This document shows positions 5,064 through 5,187 of a stretch of 5,187 nt of DNA, piece after piece. Position numbers and translations under genes: made by a program. The stretch is taken from NCBI GenBank assembly GCA_023409795.1, contig JAEYQX010000210.1, positions 1 to 5,187 of the forward strand, written 5' to 3'. This DNA comes from Pseudomonadota bacterium (GTDB lineage Bacteria > Pseudomonadota > Alphaproteobacteria > Caulobacterales > Caulobacteraceae). Within the stretch, counting starts at the first letter, position 1; each line of letters opens with the position of its first letter. The notes beneath the pieces are model-generated. The model was given only the letters and a program-made list of their open reading frames with translations, did not search any database and had not been told where the DNA came from.

Positions 5064-5187
5064 ATGTCTAATGGCTTCACTCGGCGTGCGCGCCTGATGG
5101 CCGGCGGCGCCCTGGGCGTTGTCGCGACTGTCGTTTTTGCAGCGGCCCCTCAGGCCCAGACCACCACCACCCCTCAGGGCGAGCAGG
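5064..5187 (+). CDS. N-terminus of exported protein, probably TonB-dependent maltodextrin receptor (partial)
   Basis: The first 41 codons; the gene continues beyond the right edge. The product starts M-S-N-G-F-T-R-R-A-R-L-M, then a hydrophobic stretch at about 14-28 (G-G-A-L-G-V-V-A-T-V-V-F-A-A-A), a likely cleavage after Ala28, and a Gln/Thr-rich mature start with four consecutive Thr. This is a Sec signal peptide followed by a low-complexity linker, as commonly seen before the plug domain of Caulobacteraceae outer-membrane receptors. No plug or barrel sequence is within the window, so the receptor call comes from context: a gene divergent from a periplasmic amylase in a LacI-controlled maltodextrin locus resembles the Caulobacter MalA arrangement. 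Export is well supported; the receptor identity is moderate. An exported hydrolase is the main alternative. Confidence 0.6.
   Translation, partial: MSNGFTRRARLMAGGALGVVATVVFAAAPQAQTTTTPQGEQ

Noticed and set aside
5161..5172. ACC trinucleotide run in the receptor-like gene
   Set aside because: It encodes four Thr just after the signal peptide, a usual low-complexity linker; too short to treat as a meaningful repeat.
1..5187. Mobile elements, CRISPR arrays, tRNA or rRNA genes, riboswitches, or a novel defence-type system
   Set aside because: No transposase, regularly spaced repeats, tRNA cloverleaf or rRNA-like sequence was seen by eye. All long frames with recognisable domains belong to carbohydrate use.

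Overview
The window looks like part of a maltose/maltodextrin utilisation locus from a GC-rich alphaproteobacterium, most likely Caulobacteraceae (Caulobacter, Brevundimonas or a relative). Three things suggest this. The gene set is a LacI-type regulator, a GH13 alpha-glucosidase, a GH13 exported amylase, a probable GH97 enzyme and a secreted protein resembling a TonB-dependent receptor. Third codon positions are strongly G/C. One promoter fits the Caulobacter housekeeping pattern (TTGACGS, then GCTANAWC). The genus is inferred from gene content, not proven.

Layout, left to right: (1) positions 1-132, minus strand, the first 44 codons of an exported enzyme that is probably GH97 and carries a twin-arginine-like leader; (2) 133-287, a divergent intergenic region with two abutting operator-like palindromes; (3) 288-1301, plus strand, a LacI-family repressor read from a TTG start; (4) 1309-2937, minus strand, a cytoplasmic GH13 alpha-glucosidase, convergent with the repressor across only 7 bp; (5) 2934-4787, minus strand, an exported GH13 alpha-amylase-like enzyme directly upstream of the glucosidase, overlapping it by 4 nt; (6) 4788-5063, a divergent intergenic region rich in TGCAA/TTGCA palindromes, with one good minus-strand promoter; (7) 5064-5187, plus strand, the first 41 codons of an exported protein, probably the outer-membrane TonB-dependent maltodextrin receptor.

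Inferred working model: the outer-membrane receptor imports maltodextrins, the periplasmic GH13 and probable GH97 enzymes shorten them, an inner-membrane transporter not seen here takes up the products, and the cytoplasmic glucosidase releases glucose. The LacI-type protein would repress both divergent control regions through TGCAA-N3/4-TTGCA operators until a maltose-type inducer appears. No mobile element, tRNA, rRNA, CRISPR array or clear rho-independent terminator was seen. The gene content is of a known kind. The less ordinary parts are the operator architecture, the repressor's atypical hinge and its uncertain start.
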